Assembly: GCA_947304115.1 (NCBI GenBank)
Contig: CAMZAE010000019.1
Coordinates: forward strand, 1-35,163
Direction of reading: 5' to 3'
DNA: 35,163 nt
Source: an uncultured Prevotellaceae bacterium
GTDB taxonomy: Bacteria; Bacteroidota; Bacteroidia; Bacteroidales; Bacteroidaceae
Position numbers and translations under genes: made by a program. Below, piece by piece: positions 1-8,084 of the stretch. The notes below the pieces were generated by a model, which did no database searches, was not told the DNA's origin, and saw only the letters and a list, made by a program, of their open reading frames with translations. Every line of letters starts with the position of its first letter. The first letter of the stretch is position 1.

Positions 1-68
1 GGGGAAACTGATGATAATAATTGTTTTAGCCCTTTTTGTTTACATCTTTAACACGTTATCTTCTTAAA

Positions 69-146
69 ACGCAGGCTGCGATTTTGGAAATGCAACTTGC
101 GATTGTAAAAACACAGGCTGCGATTACAAGAACGCAAGTTGCGTTT
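69..146. repeat. Array A: four 15-bp imperfect palindromes, period 21 bp
   Basis: Four related units start at 69, 90, 111 and 132, exactly 21 bp apart. The first is ACGCAGGCTGCGATT and the last ACGCAAGTTGCGTTT. Units 1 and 4 contain a perfect CGCA-N3-TGCG inverted repeat and units 2 and 3 carry one change in the left arm. The 6-bp spacers are not conserved. The array ends 49 bp before the -33 box of the sulfatase promoter. It has the same architecture as the arrays at 10396-10479 and 21266-21353. Its function is unknown. Confidence 0.85.
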
Positions 147-195
147 ACAAAATGAAGCATAATGGAAGGATTTTTTGACTATGAAAAGATGATTT

Positions 196-227
196 TTTGT
201 TTATGTTGGGAAAAAGATGTACTTTTG
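196..227 (+). promoter_or_regulatory. Bacteroidetes-type promoter of the sulfatase gene
   Basis: TTTG at 196-199 is followed after 20 bp by TACTTTTG at 220-227. This matches the -33/-7 consensus of the primary sigma factor of Bacteroidetes (TTTG, N19-21, TAnnTTTG). Transcription would start near 231-234, right at the ATG codons at 232 and 235, so the message may be leaderless. The ATG at 217 lies upstream of the -7 box and cannot be on this transcript. Confidence 0.7.
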
Positions 228-234
228 CAGCATG

Positions 235-1818
235 ATGAAGAAAGAACACCTACTCCGCTACGGCACACTGGCTTCGGCCTTGCTGCCTTTGGTTCCCGTT
301 ACTGCAAAGGAAAAGAAGGGGAATGCGTCTGCCGATAATCGTCAGCAGCCTAATGTGATTATCATCTATGCTGACGACCTCGGCTATGGTGACTTGGAAT
401 GCTTTGGCGCCACGAGGGTGAAGACGCCGAATGTCAACGCATTGGCAGACAGTGGCATCCGCTTTACCAATGCTCATGCCATTGCCGCCACGAGTACGCC
501 TTCCCGCTACGGTCTTCTAACTGGCGAGTATGCTTTTCGACACCCCAACACAGACATTGCCAGAGGCAATGCAGGGATGATTATTCGCCCTGAGCAGTTC
601 ACGATGGCCGACGCTTTCAAACATGCCGGCTATGCGACGGCTGCCATCGGAAAGTGGCATCTGGGTTTGGGTGACAAGGACGCAGAGCAGGACTGGAACG
701 CTCAGTTGTCTATGCATCCAGGCGATTTGGGGTTCGACTATCACTACATCATGGCAGCAACCGCCGACCGCACGCCCTGTGTCTTTATCGAGCAAGGGCA
801 TGTGGCCAACTATGACGAGACGGCTCCGATACTGGTCAGCTACGAGGAGAACTTCCCTGGAGAGCCGACGGGAAAGGAGAATCCAGAGCTTCTCTTTAAC
901 CTCAAGGCAAGCCACGGTCATAACCAGAGCATCGTGAACGGCATCGGCCGCATCGGTTACATGAAGGGCGGCGGCAAGGCACTCTGGAAGGACGAGAACA
1001 TTGCCGACAGCATCGTCGCCCACGCAATCAGTTTCATCCGGAAATATCAGAAAGAGCCTTTCTTCATGTACCTTGCCACGAATGACGTACATGTGCCCCG
1101 CTTCCCTCACGACCGATTCCGAGGCAAGAACCCGATGGGCTTCAGGGGCGATGCGATTGCACAGTTCGATTGGACTGTGGGACAGGTCATCAGCGAATTG
1201 AAATGCTTAGGGTTGCGAGAGAACACGCTCATTGTGCTCAGCAGCGACAACGGCCCTGTGGTCGATGACGGTTATCAAGACAGGGCTGTTGAACTGCTTG
1301 GCGGCCACCATCCTGCCGGTCCATACCGCTCTGGCAAGTACAGCGCCTTTGAGGGCGGCACAGTGGTCCCCACCATTGTGTCGTGGCCTAAGAGGGTGAA
1401 GGCAGGGCAAGAATCGGACGCCCTTGTGTCGCAGATTGACTGGCTGGCTTCGCTGAGTGCACTTATTGGTGCGCGCATCCCGAAAGGCGGCGCAGAGGAC
1501 AGCCAGAACCGCCTCGGCACGCTTTTGGGCGAGGACCGCACAGACCGCCCATATGTACTGGAGCAGGCCGCCAACCATGCGCTTTCTGTTCGTACAAAAG
1601 AATGGAAGTATATTCCTCCCAGCCCCGGACCAGCCATTCTTCACAGCACCAACACAGAGAGCGGTTACAGCCGCGAGCCTCAACTCTACGATATGCAGAA
1701 GGCCTACGAACAGGAGAACATTGCCACACAGCATCCGCAGGTGGTCTTAGAGCTGAAGTCCTGCATGGAGAAGGAAGTTGCCAAAGGCTCTGTCTATTCT
1801 TCACCTGTTTCAAAATGA
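235..1818 (+). CDS. Sulfatase, S1 family, serine-type
   Basis: Exported sulfatase that would hydrolyse a sulfate ester, probably on a sulfated glycan; the substrate cannot be read from sequence. The N-terminus from the ATG at 235 (MKKEHLLRY, then a hydrophobic stretch ending PVTA) is a signal peptide. The formylglycine motif is S-T-P-S-R with Ser at about residue 87, so activation needs an anaerobic sulfatase-maturating radical SAM enzyme, not one that acts on cysteine. The metal-binding YADDLGYGD is near residues 45-53, GKWHLG near 140, and SSDNGP in the C-terminal half. The length of about 527 aa is normal. The start was chosen because the ATG at 217 lies upstream of the -7 box. The stop codon overlaps the start of the dipeptidase gene, implying one transcript. 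No SusC/SusD pair is visible inside the window, but the left neighbour is cut off. Confidence 0.9.
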   Translation: MKKEHLLRYGTLASALLPLVPVTAKEKKGNASADNRQQPNVIIIYADDLGYGDLECFGATRVKTPNVNALADSGIRFTNAHAIAATSTPSRYGLLTGEYAFRHPNTDIARGNAGMIIRPEQFTMADAFKHAGYATAAIGKWHLGLGDKDAEQDWNAQLSMHPGDLGFDYHYIMAATADRTPCVFIEQGHVANYDETAPILVSYEENFPGEPTGKENPELLFNLKASHGHNQSIVNGIGRIGYMKGGGKALWKDENIADSIVAHAISFIRKYQKEPFFMYLATNDVHVPRFPHDRFRGKNPMGFRGDAIAQFDWTVGQVISELKCLGLRENTLIVLSSDNGPVVDDGYQDRAVELLGGHHPAGPYRSGKYSAFEGGTVVPTIVSWPKRVKAGQESDALVSQIDWLASLSALIGARIPKGGAEDSQNRLGTLLGEDRTDRPYVLEQAANHALSVRTKEWKYIPPSPGPAILHSTNTESGYSREPQLYDMQKAYEQENIATQHPQVVLELKSCMEKEVAKGSVYSSPVSK

Positions 1819-2486
1819 AGGCTCTTATCTCAGCTACAGCCTTATTGCTGGCCTCGGCAAGCCTGTTTGCCCAGCAGAGCGCGACGGCAAGGCGAATGGC
1901 ACAGCAAGGATTGGTGGACATCCTGTCCGTTGACTCAACCATACAGGTGAGCCTGATGTACAGCCGTGCAGACAACTTCACCGGCAAGGTGCTCTACACC
2001 GACCTTCGCGAAGCTTATCTCCATCCGAAAGCGGCTTCGGCCCTTGCCAAGGCGCAGCAAAGACTAAAGGCGGAAAGACCGGACTTGAGCCTGAAAATCT
2101 ATGACGCGACACGCCCCATGAGCGTGCAACAGAAAATGTGGAACACGGTGGCAGGCACCAAGAAGAGCATCTACGTGAGCAATCCGCGCAACGGCGGCGG
2201 TATGCACAACTATGGTCTGGCCGTTGATATCACACTTTGCGACACCGCCACCGGCGACACGCTCGACATGGGCACCAAGGTGGACTTCCTTGGCCCATAC
2301 GCCCATATCGACAACGAAGCCGGTCTTGTCAGCCAGCACATCATTTCTCCAAAAGCGAAGAAGAACCGCGAACTGCTGCGAAAAGTGATGACAGAGGCTG
2401 GCTTCAAGCCACTAAAAACAGAATGGTGGCACTTCAATCTCGTGTCCAGAGCTGAAGCAAAAGCCCACTACAAAGCGATACCTTAA
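1815..2486 (+). CDS. D-alanyl-D-alanine dipeptidase, VanX/DdpX type (M15D)
   Basis: Zinc dipeptidase that cleaves free D-Ala-D-Ala, most likely in the periplasm for recycling or cell-wall remodelling. The 223-aa product starts with a signal peptide (MKALISATALLLASASLFAQ). The family residues are all present: Arg100 in DATRP, the zinc ligands His131 and Asp138 in MHNYGLAVD, the catalytic Glu203, and the zinc ligand His206 in EWWHF. The ATG overlaps the sulfatase stop codon (ATGA), so translation is probably coupled. An in-frame extension upstream to 1602 lies inside the sulfatase gene and is rejected because the signal peptide fixes the start at 1815. No VanH, VanA or VanR/S-like gene is nearby, so a role in glycopeptide resistance is not indicated. 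Confidence 0.9.
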   Translation: MKALISATALLLASASLFAQQSATARRMAQQGLVDILSVDSTIQVSLMYSRADNFTGKVLYTDLREAYLHPKAASALAKAQQRLKAERPDLSLKIYDATRPMSVQQKMWNTVAGTKKSIYVSNPRNGGGMHNYGLAVDITLCDTATGDTLDMGTKVDFLGPYAHIDNEAGLVSQHIISPKAKKNRELLRKVMTEAGFKPLKTEWWHFNLVSRAEAKAHYKAIP

Positions 2487-2496
2487 TTCTCTTGTT

Positions 2497-3816
2497 CTAC
2501 CTCCCTATCCAGGCTTCGGGATTGAGCTTGACGGTTTCCTTGCGAAGCTGGAAATGGAGGGTGCAGCTACCACTGCCATCGTCTGCAACTGTGCCGAGAA
2601 GGTCGTTGGTACGCACTTTCTGCCCCTTGGTGACTATTGTGCTGGAGAGGTTGCAATAGACAGAGATGTAACTGCCGTGACGGACAAGGACATTGCGCGT
2701 CCCCGCAAACTGGAAAACACTGGTGACAACACCATCGAACACGGCACGGGCACGGGCACCTGGGCGGCCAATGAAGTTCGTGCCCTTGTTGTCAAGCTGC
2801 ACGTCCTTCATGCCTGGTACGTTATAGATTCCGAAACGGCTGCCAATCATATACTGTCCTGTGATAGGCACAGGAAGACGCCCCTTGTTCTGCTCGAATG
2901 TTCCGTTGATTTTACGGTCTTCCGCTGTAAGCCAAGTGCCGGACTTCTGTGGCGTTGACGGAGCCGCCTGATTTGACTTTGAGCTTCCGCCAGCAGACTT
3001 TCCTGCATTCTTTTCAGCTTCTTTCTTTTTGCGAGCCGCCTCTTCTGCAGCCTTTCTGCGAGCCTCTTCCTCGGCTTTCTTACGGGCCTGCTCTATCTCG
3101 TAGGCAATGACTTCCTCTATCTTCTTATCGAGCGCGGCCAGTTGCTTCTGCTGCTCTGCCACCTTGCCCTGCAGTCCGCTCTCCTGCTTCTTCAGGCCAG
3201 CCACCTTCTTCCGCTCCTGCACCTGTTGTGCATTCAAGTCCTTGCGTTGTAGCATCACTTCGTGAAGAACCGCGCTCTTCTGGCTCTTGGCTTCAAGCAA
3301 AAGGTTCTGGGCTTCGAGCAGTTCAATCTGTTTCTGAAGGAGCTGCACACCGAGGTTCTGCTGATAAGCCACATACTCTCGGGCATAACGGGCACGGCGG
3401 TACATCTGGCTGAACGTCTTGGCCGAAAGGACAAAAACAAAAGGATTGTGATTCTCTCGTAAAGCTCTGGCGTTGCGCACCGCCGCCTTGAGACGCTGGC
3501 GCCGCACACGCACCTCGTTGTCGAGTTCCGTGATGTTCCCCTGAAGGCGTGTGATGTCGGCTTCCAGATTGTCAAGTTCCTTCTCAAGTTGATGGATATG
3601 CGAGAGCCGGTTGCTCATCTGCAGGCCAAGGAAGTCAACATTCTGCTGTCCCGTCTTAACTTGCTTCCTGGTATTGTCAAGCTGCGTCTTTGATTTCTGC
3701 AGTTCTGTCTTCAGCTTAGACTGTTGCTGCTTCAAATCCTTCACTCTCTTGCTGTTCTGTGCAGCAAGAGGCAAAACCGACAAAATACTCAGAAATAAGA
3801 CAACGAACTTCTTCAT
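2497..3816 (-). CDS. EnvC-like murein hydrolase activator with degenerate LytM domain
   Basis: Periplasmic protein of 439 aa. It has a signal peptide (MKKFVVLFLSILSVLPLAAQ), a long coiled coil over roughly residues 20-240, an Ala/Lys/Glu-rich linker, and a C-terminal M23/LytM domain from about residue 325. In active M23 peptidases the zinc ligands lie in HxxxD and HxH motifs. Here the first reads NKGTN and the second TLH, and the usual YAHLS segment reads YCNLS, so three ligand positions are lost. That pattern fits EnvC-type activators of N-acetylmuramoyl-L-alanine amidases in daughter-cell separation, not an endopeptidase. The upstream in-frame ATG at 3921 lies inside the preceding gene; the ATG at 3816 gives the signal peptide. 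It is the last gene of a dut, TPR, DUF4292, envC order that I know from other Bacteroidales. Confidence 0.87.
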   Translation of the reverse strand: MKKFVVLFLSILSVLPLAAQNSKRVKDLKQQQSKLKTELQKSKTQLDNTRKQVKTGQQNVDFLGLQMSNRLSHIHQLEKELDNLEADITRLQGNITELDNEVRVRRQRLKAAVRNARALRENHNPFVFVLSAKTFSQMYRRARYAREYVAYQQNLGVQLLQKQIELLEAQNLLLEAKSQKSAVLHEVMLQRKDLNAQQVQERKKVAGLKKQESGLQGKVAEQQKQLAALDKKIEEVIAYEIEQARKKAEEEARRKAAEEAARKKKEAEKNAGKSAGGSSKSNQAAPSTPQKSGTWLTAEDRKINGTFEQNKGRLPVPITGQYMIGSRFGIYNVPGMKDVQLDNKGTNFIGRPGARARAVFDGVVTSVFQFAGTRNVLVRHGSYISVYCNLSSTIVTKGQKVRTNDLLGTVADDGSGSCTLHFQLRKETVKLNPEAWIGR

Positions 3817-3833
3817 GGCATCAGCAATCAAGG

Positions 3834-4451
3834 CTACAGACTTAACTTCAAAAGGTGTGACATCAGTTTCTCGACAGGCATTTCTGTGTATCGTGCCGGG
3901 ATTTGCGTGCGCGTCTCCCAATCCGAATCGGTCTTGAGGCTTGAAAGCGACAAGATGGCCTTGACAGTATTGCTGCCGCTACGCACGGTGATGAGATGTT
4001 TGGTTGGGAAGCTCATCCCCTCAAGGCTCACATAGTCTGTTCGTTCCCATGCTGCATGAGACGAGGACTGCTCGTCCCAAAAATAAGTCTGAATGGTACG
4101 GAAATCTACATTGGCATCCTTCAGAAAAGGCACATCGTTGTATGAAGCTTTAACGTACTGCCTGTTCACCTTGTCCATTACCATGAAATAGTCAGGTGTC
4201 ATTTCGATGCGTGCAACCTCCAGAATGCCGAAAGTGACAAGTGAAAGCTGAATGACATCGTCTCTCTTCATGCGCAGCATTCCACCTATCGAAACGTTCT
4301 TGTCCTTAGAGGAAAGCGAGAGGCCCGTCTTTGCCGTGACATGCGTTACAGATGGCACATTGGTTGTCGTGGATACAGCCAGCTTCTTGCTTCTGCACGA
4401 AACGAAAAGCACACAGAGCAGCAATATGGCGAGTTGCGTGATTGCCTTCAT
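3834..4451 (-). CDS. DUF4292-type lipoprotein
   Basis: A 205-aa lipoprotein with a clear lipobox (LFVSC, Cys19) after a hydrophobic leader. The body (for example SIGGMLRMKRDDVIQLSL and IEMTPDYFMVMDKVNRQY) resembles the DUF4292 family, a group with an LolA/LolB-like fold found in Bacteroidetes. Function is not established; periplasmic lipid or lipoprotein handling is a fold-based guess. It is 17 bp upstream of the EnvC-like gene and 9 bp downstream of the TPR gene, so it is probably co-transcribed with both. Confidence 0.78.
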   Translation of the reverse strand: MKAITQLAILLLCVLFVSCRSKKLAVSTTTNVPSVTHVTAKTGLSLSSKDKNVSIGGMLRMKRDDVIQLSLVTFGILEVARIEMTPDYFMVMDKVNRQYVKASYNDVPFLKDANVDFRTIQTYFWDEQSSSHAAWERTDYVSLEGMSFPTKHLITVRSGSNTVKAILSLSSLKTDSDWETRTQIPARYTEMPVEKLMSHLLKLSL

Positions 4452-4460
4452 GATGTTGTA

Positions 4461-6176
4461 TTATTCTATATATTTCTTACGTTTTATCTTCTTGCGGAGC
4501 ATGGGCGTACAGGTGTCGTCGCCTTTCTCTTTGGCGAGCTTCCATAGCCTCAACGCCGTTTCCGGTTCGCCGAGGTGGGCATAGATGTCGCCTGCATGTT
4601 CTATGAGATTACCCACCAAGTGTTCGTCGGCAAGGATTTCCTCATCGGTCTTCTCGGGGTTGACCACCTTGTCCATATAGGTGCGTGCATGGGCATAATC
4701 TTCTTTCTTGAAAAGAATCCAGGCATAGGTGTCAAGATAGGTGATGTTGTCCGGTTCCTGGCGTATGGTGCGATAGCTCATCTCCTCGGCCTTGTCGAGC
4801 TGTTCGCCCTTCAGACTGAGGTAGTAGGCATAATTGTTGAGGCACATGATATTGTCTTCCTTATAGACAAGCGCCGAGTCATAGGCAGCAAAGGCTTCCT
4901 GCTCCTTCTGTTGCTGATAGTATATGTCGCCAAGCACGCCAAAGACATTCGACACGAGATAGGGATGCACGTCTTCTGTGCGGATTCGAAGCCCTTGCAA
5001 CAAAACCTCGGCAGCATCCGACAGCTTTTCTTGCTCGGCCAGTGCCATGCCAAGGTAATAAGCGTAGGCTATCTCCTCCGGATGGTAGTTAAGACCACGC
5101 CGACTGATGTCCTCAACGCCCTTCCCGTCGTTCTGCTCCGCATAGAACTGTAGCAGTTCGCGCAATGCCGTCTCGTTGCCCGGATCGACATCAAGCACCT
5201 GCCGCATCGTCTGGCAAAGCGCTTCCTGGGGCTGCTTGCTATAGACCTGATAGGCAGCCTTCATCATGAGCACATCGGTGTCTTGCTGCGGACGGGACAG
5301 CAGGGTGTCGAAGGCTGCTGTAATCCGTGGGGCAAAAGTCGAATCGCGTTGCACATCGGCAATATACGACTTGAGCAGCAGCACGCGCAGTTGCGATGGA
5401 GACTCTGGATGATAGAGCAGAGAGTCGCGCAGTCTGTTGTACCTGTCGTTCTGTCCGATGTCCCGCAGATAGTCCATCGTGACAAGCTGGAGGTTGGTGT
5501 TATTCGGTTCCTGCCTGCGCACCTCATCAAAGACCTTGAGTGCCTTTATGGTGTCGCCTGCCTGCATATATTGGCTGCCAACCACGACACGCAGGTTCAT
5601 GTCGTGCGGCGCATTGTCGCAAAGAGCCTGCAACTGCGCAAAGGCCGAGTCAAGCTGCTCTTTTTCCTTGTAAAGCCTGAACTTCTCGACGCTCACCTGC
5701 GGGCTTGGACCTTCGAGCAACTCGATACGGTTGAGAGCACCGATGGCCTTGTCTGCGTCGCCAACAGTGGTGTATAGCTGTACCAACTGCGAAAGGATAT
5801 CGCTGCGACGCGACTGCAAGGATGCCATCTTTTCCAAGACGGGGATAGCCGATTCTGCGTCTCGCTTGTTCAGATAGAGTGCTGCCAACGTTTCCAAGTA
5901 ATAAGGATTGTTGGCATCGTGTTCACAAGCTTGCCTTATGTACGCTGTGCCTATGCTGTCGGACCTCAGATAAAGATATAGCAGGCCCATGTTGTAGAGT
6001 GCCTCTGGCGCCTGCGGATTGATGTCAAGGCAATGACGATAAAGGTCCATTGCCGACGAATAGTCGTCCTGGAGGCGACATTTCTCTGCCTCCAGATAGA
6101 AGTAGTCGAAAGAGGTTTGGGCCTTAAGCCCCAGCGTTCCGAGCAGCAGAGCAAATATGATAGAGAAGCGTCTCAA
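4461..6176 (-). CDS. Secreted tetratricopeptide repeat (TPR) protein
   Basis: A 571-aa exported protein with a signal peptide (MRRFSIIFALLLGTLGLKAQ) followed almost entirely by TPR-like helical repeats. Typical signatures include DDYSSAMDLYRHCLDINPQAPEA near residues 37-60 and AEEMSYRTIRQEPDN near residue 460. Such proteins act as scaffolds for protein-protein contact; no enzymatic motif was seen. It lies 8 bp after dut and 9 bp before the DUF4292 gene, so it belongs to the same operon. The C-terminus is unusually basic (KKIKRKKYIE). Confidence 0.85.
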   Translation of the reverse strand: MRRFSIIFALLLGTLGLKAQTSFDYFYLEAEKCRLQDDYSSAMDLYRHCLDINPQAPEALYNMGLLYLYLRSDSIGTAYIRQACEHDANNPYYLETLAALYLNKRDAESAIPVLEKMASLQSRRSDILSQLVQLYTTVGDADKAIGALNRIELLEGPSPQVSVEKFRLYKEKEQLDSAFAQLQALCDNAPHDMNLRVVVGSQYMQAGDTIKALKVFDEVRRQEPNNTNLQLVTMDYLRDIGQNDRYNRLRDSLLYHPESPSQLRVLLLKSYIADVQRDSTFAPRITAAFDTLLSRPQQDTDVLMMKAAYQVYSKQPQEALCQTMRQVLDVDPGNETALRELLQFYAEQNDGKGVEDISRRGLNYHPEEIAYAYYLGMALAEQEKLSDAAEVLLQGLRIRTEDVHPYLVSNVFGVLGDIYYQQQKEQEAFAAYDSALVYKEDNIMCLNNYAYYLSLKGEQLDKAEEMSYRTIRQEPDNITYLDTYAWILFKKEDYAHARTYMDKVVNPEKTDEEILADEHLVGNLIEHAGDIYAHLGEPETALRLWKLAKEKGDDTCTPMLRKKIKRKKYIE

Positions 6177-6184
6177 GGCTGTTT

Positions 6185-6619
6185 TTATTTTGTTCCGCTA
6201 TGACCGAAGCCGCCTGCGCCGCGCTCTGTTTCGGAAAGCACCTCAACAGGCTCCCATTCTGCCTGTTCGTGACGCGCAATAACCATCTGCGCGATGCGCT
6301 CTCCGTCGGCAATGACAAAAGGTTCATTCGAAAGGTTGACAAGGATGACACACACCTCACCTCTGTAGTCGGCATCGATGGTGCCGGGCGTATTGAGGAC
6401 GGTGATGCCATGCTTGATGGCAAGGCCGCTGCGTGGACGCACCTGTGCTTCGTAGCCAGGAGGCAAAGCCATGAAGAGGCCTGTGGGAACGAGGTGACGC
6501 TCCATTGGCCTCAACTCGATAGGCGCATCGATATTGGCACGGAGGTCAACACCTGCGGACAGCGATGTTGCATATTGTGGCAGCGGATGACGGCTGCGAT
6601 TGATGATTTGGACTTTCAT
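6185..6619 (-). CDS. dut: Deoxyuridine 5'-triphosphate nucleotidohydrolase (dUTPase)
   Basis: Hydrolyses dUTP to dUMP and pyrophosphate, keeping uracil out of DNA and feeding thymidylate synthesis. The 144-aa length is typical of the trimeric family. All five motifs are visible: AGVDLRA (22-28), [11 protein letters not shown] (61-71), [10 protein letters not shown] (79-88, with the catalytic Asp82), RIAQMVI (108-114), and the C-terminal arm [10 protein letters not shown] (133-142), whose Phe stacks on the base. It lies 8 bp upstream of the TPR gene. The 40 bp between it and dgt hold a short-period repeat. Confidence 0.96.
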   Translation of the reverse strand: MKVQIINRSRHPLPQYATSLSAGVDLRANIDAPIELRPMERHLVPTGLFMALPPGYEAQVRPRSGLAIKHGITVLNTPGTIDADYRGEVCVILVNLSNEPFVIADGERIAQMVIARHEQAEWEPVEVLSETERGAGGFGHSGTK

Positions 6620-6626
6620 AAAACTC

Positions 6627-6660
6627 TTAACTATGAATTATGAACTATGGACTATGAACT
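6627..6660. repeat. Short-period repeat (ACTATGAA words) between dgt and dut
   Basis: The words CTATGAATTATGAA, CTATGGA and CTATGAACT recur at a spacing near 10 bp, filling most of the gap between the dgt stop and the dut start. This belongs to the class of 9-10-bp-period repeats seen at other gene borders in this window. Confidence 0.7.
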
Positions 6661-8020
6661 ACACTGCCGGCAGGCTCATACCGTTAATCTTTCGGTAGAG
6701 GTCAAGGGCATAGACATCTGTCATGCCTGATATGTAGTCAAGGACGGCCATGATGCGCTCGTAGAGTGTGGGCGCAAGAATCTCGTACTGTGTGCTGACA
6801 CGGTTGATGAGCAACTGCGAGAAGGCGCGGTCGGAGTGCGTGGCGGCCTGCACCATCAGGTCGGTCAGCGTCGTGATGACCTTGTAACCCGCTATCTCTA
6901 TATCCACTACGTCCTTGCAATGATATATCTTCCTGTAGGCTGTGCGCTCGCATTGTTCGTATGCCTTTCGCGGAAGGTCTTCTATATGTTCTATGAGAGA
7001 GCCTTCAAAACAGCCGCCAAGGATGGCCTGCTCGTTCTCTATAAAGACGCGGACACACTGCTGCTCAAGGCAATTGATGACGCAGGAACGGAGATAGACG
7101 ATTTGTTCGTTGACATCATCCACAAACTGCGCCATGCGTTCCTTGATGTGCTGCTGGTCGGCCTCGCTGAAATAGGCGAGGAACAGTTGCTTTGTCTCTT
7201 CCGTAGTCAGGAGCTTCAGCTTGTGAGCATCCTCGATGTCCATTATCTGATAACAGATGTCGTCGGCCGCCTCGACAAGATAGACAAGGGGATGGCGGAC
7301 ATAATGGACAGAACCGTCGGGTGCAGGGAGCTTGATGATGCCGAGTTCTTGGGCGATGCGCTCATAGTCCTTCACCTCGCTCCGGAAGAAGCCGAACTTG
7401 CGCTTGTTGCCTGCAAGGTCGGAGGAGAAAGGGTATTTGACGATGCTTGCCAGCGTGCTGTATGTCATGCCGAAGCCTCCTTTGCGGCGTCCCTTGAAGT
7501 GGTGGGTGAGCAGACGGAAGGCATTGGCATTTCCTTCAAAATGTGTCAGGTCGTTCCATTGCTGTTGCGAGATGCCGTCACCCGTCTCAGGGCAAATGTA
7601 ATCCTTCAGGAATTGTCCGTCTCCCTCGCTGAAGTATGTGCCGATGGCTTTCTCGCCGCTGTGTCCGAAGGGCGGGTTGCCAAGGTCGTGGGCAAGGCAG
7701 GCGGCACTGACGATGCTGCCCAGTTCGGTGAAATGTGTGCTGTAGAGTTCCGGACTCTTTTTCAGGATGAGGCGGCTGATGTCATTGCCGAGACTTCGTC
7801 CCACACTGCTTACTTCCAGGCTGTGCGTGAGGCGGTTGTGTACGAAGATGCTTCCGGGCAGGGGGAATACCTGTGTCTTGTTCTGCAAGCGGCGGAAGGG
7901 AGCGGAGAATATCAGACGGTCGTAGTCGCGCTGAAACTCAGTGCGGTCATCGCTCCCTTGTTGCACATCCTCTTGTCCGAGGCGCTTGCTCGAGAGTAGT
8001 TGTTCCCAACGCATCAACAT
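6659..8020 (-). CDS. dgt: Deoxyguanosinetriphosphate triphosphohydrolase-like HD protein
   Basis: Cleaves dGTP, and in many homologues other dNTPs, to the deoxynucleoside and tripolyphosphate. The 453-aa sequence has the HD-domain signature: FRRLQNKTQVF (42-52), His66 in RLTHSLEV, the metal pair His111-Asp112 in LAHDLGNPPFGHSGE, and His120. A second in-frame ATG at 8014 (MRWEQLL) fits family starts equally well. It is encoded upstream of dut on the same strand, so two dNTP-pool enzymes are adjacent. A palindromic repeat and a short-period repeat separate it from the preceding acyltransferase gene. Confidence 0.93.
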   Translation of the reverse strand: MLMRWEQLLSSKRLGQEDVQQGSDDRTEFQRDYDRLIFSAPFRRLQNKTQVFPLPGSIFVHNRLTHSLEVSSVGRSLGNDISRLILKKSPELYSTHFTELGSIVSAACLAHDLGNPPFGHSGEKAIGTYFSEGDGQFLKDYICPETGDGISQQQWNDLTHFEGNANAFRLLTHHFKGRRKGGFGMTYSTLASIVKYPFSSDLAGNKRKFGFFRSEVKDYERIAQELGIIKLPAPDGSVHYVRHPLVYLVEAADDICYQIMDIEDAHKLKLLTTEETKQLFLAYFSEADQQHIKERMAQFVDDVNEQIVYLRSCVINCLEQQCVRVFIENEQAILGGCFEGSLIEHIEDLPRKAYEQCERTAYRKIYHCKDVVDIEIAGYKVITTLTDLMVQAATHSDRAFSQLLINRVSTQYEILAPTLYERIMAVLDYISGMTDVYALDLYRKINGMSLPAV

Positions 8021-8022
8021 AA

Positions 8023-8054
8023 TTTACGATTTGACGATTTACTATTTACTATTT
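8023..8054. repeat. Short-period repeat (TTTACGATT/TTTACTA words)
   Basis: TTTACGATTTGACGATTTAC is followed by two TATTTAC-like words, giving a spacing of 7-10 bp. It sits directly upstream of dgt and next to the G/C-rich palindrome at 8055-8084. Confidence 0.6.
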
Positions 8055-8084
8055 TCCCTCCACCTCGGGGGAGTTAGAGGGGGG
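8055..8084. repeat. 30-bp G/C-rich palindromic element, intergenic copy
   Basis: A C-rich half (TCCCTCCACCTC) is followed by GGGGGAG and a closing GAGGGGGG. It abuts the stop codon of the N-acyltransferase gene. By eye it matches 25 of 30 positions of the element at 18829-18858, which lies inside the fbp coding sequence. This looks like a dispersed REP-like element, although only two copies fall in the window. Confidence 0.75.

Noticed and set aside
217..234. Start codon of the sulfatase at 217
   Set aside because: The ATG lies upstream of the predicted -7 box, which it abuts, so it would not be on the transcript; the signal peptide is complete from 235.
1815..2486. Glycopeptide resistance cluster
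   Set aside because: Only a VanX-type dipeptidase is present; no VanH, VanA/B ligase or two-component system is in the window.
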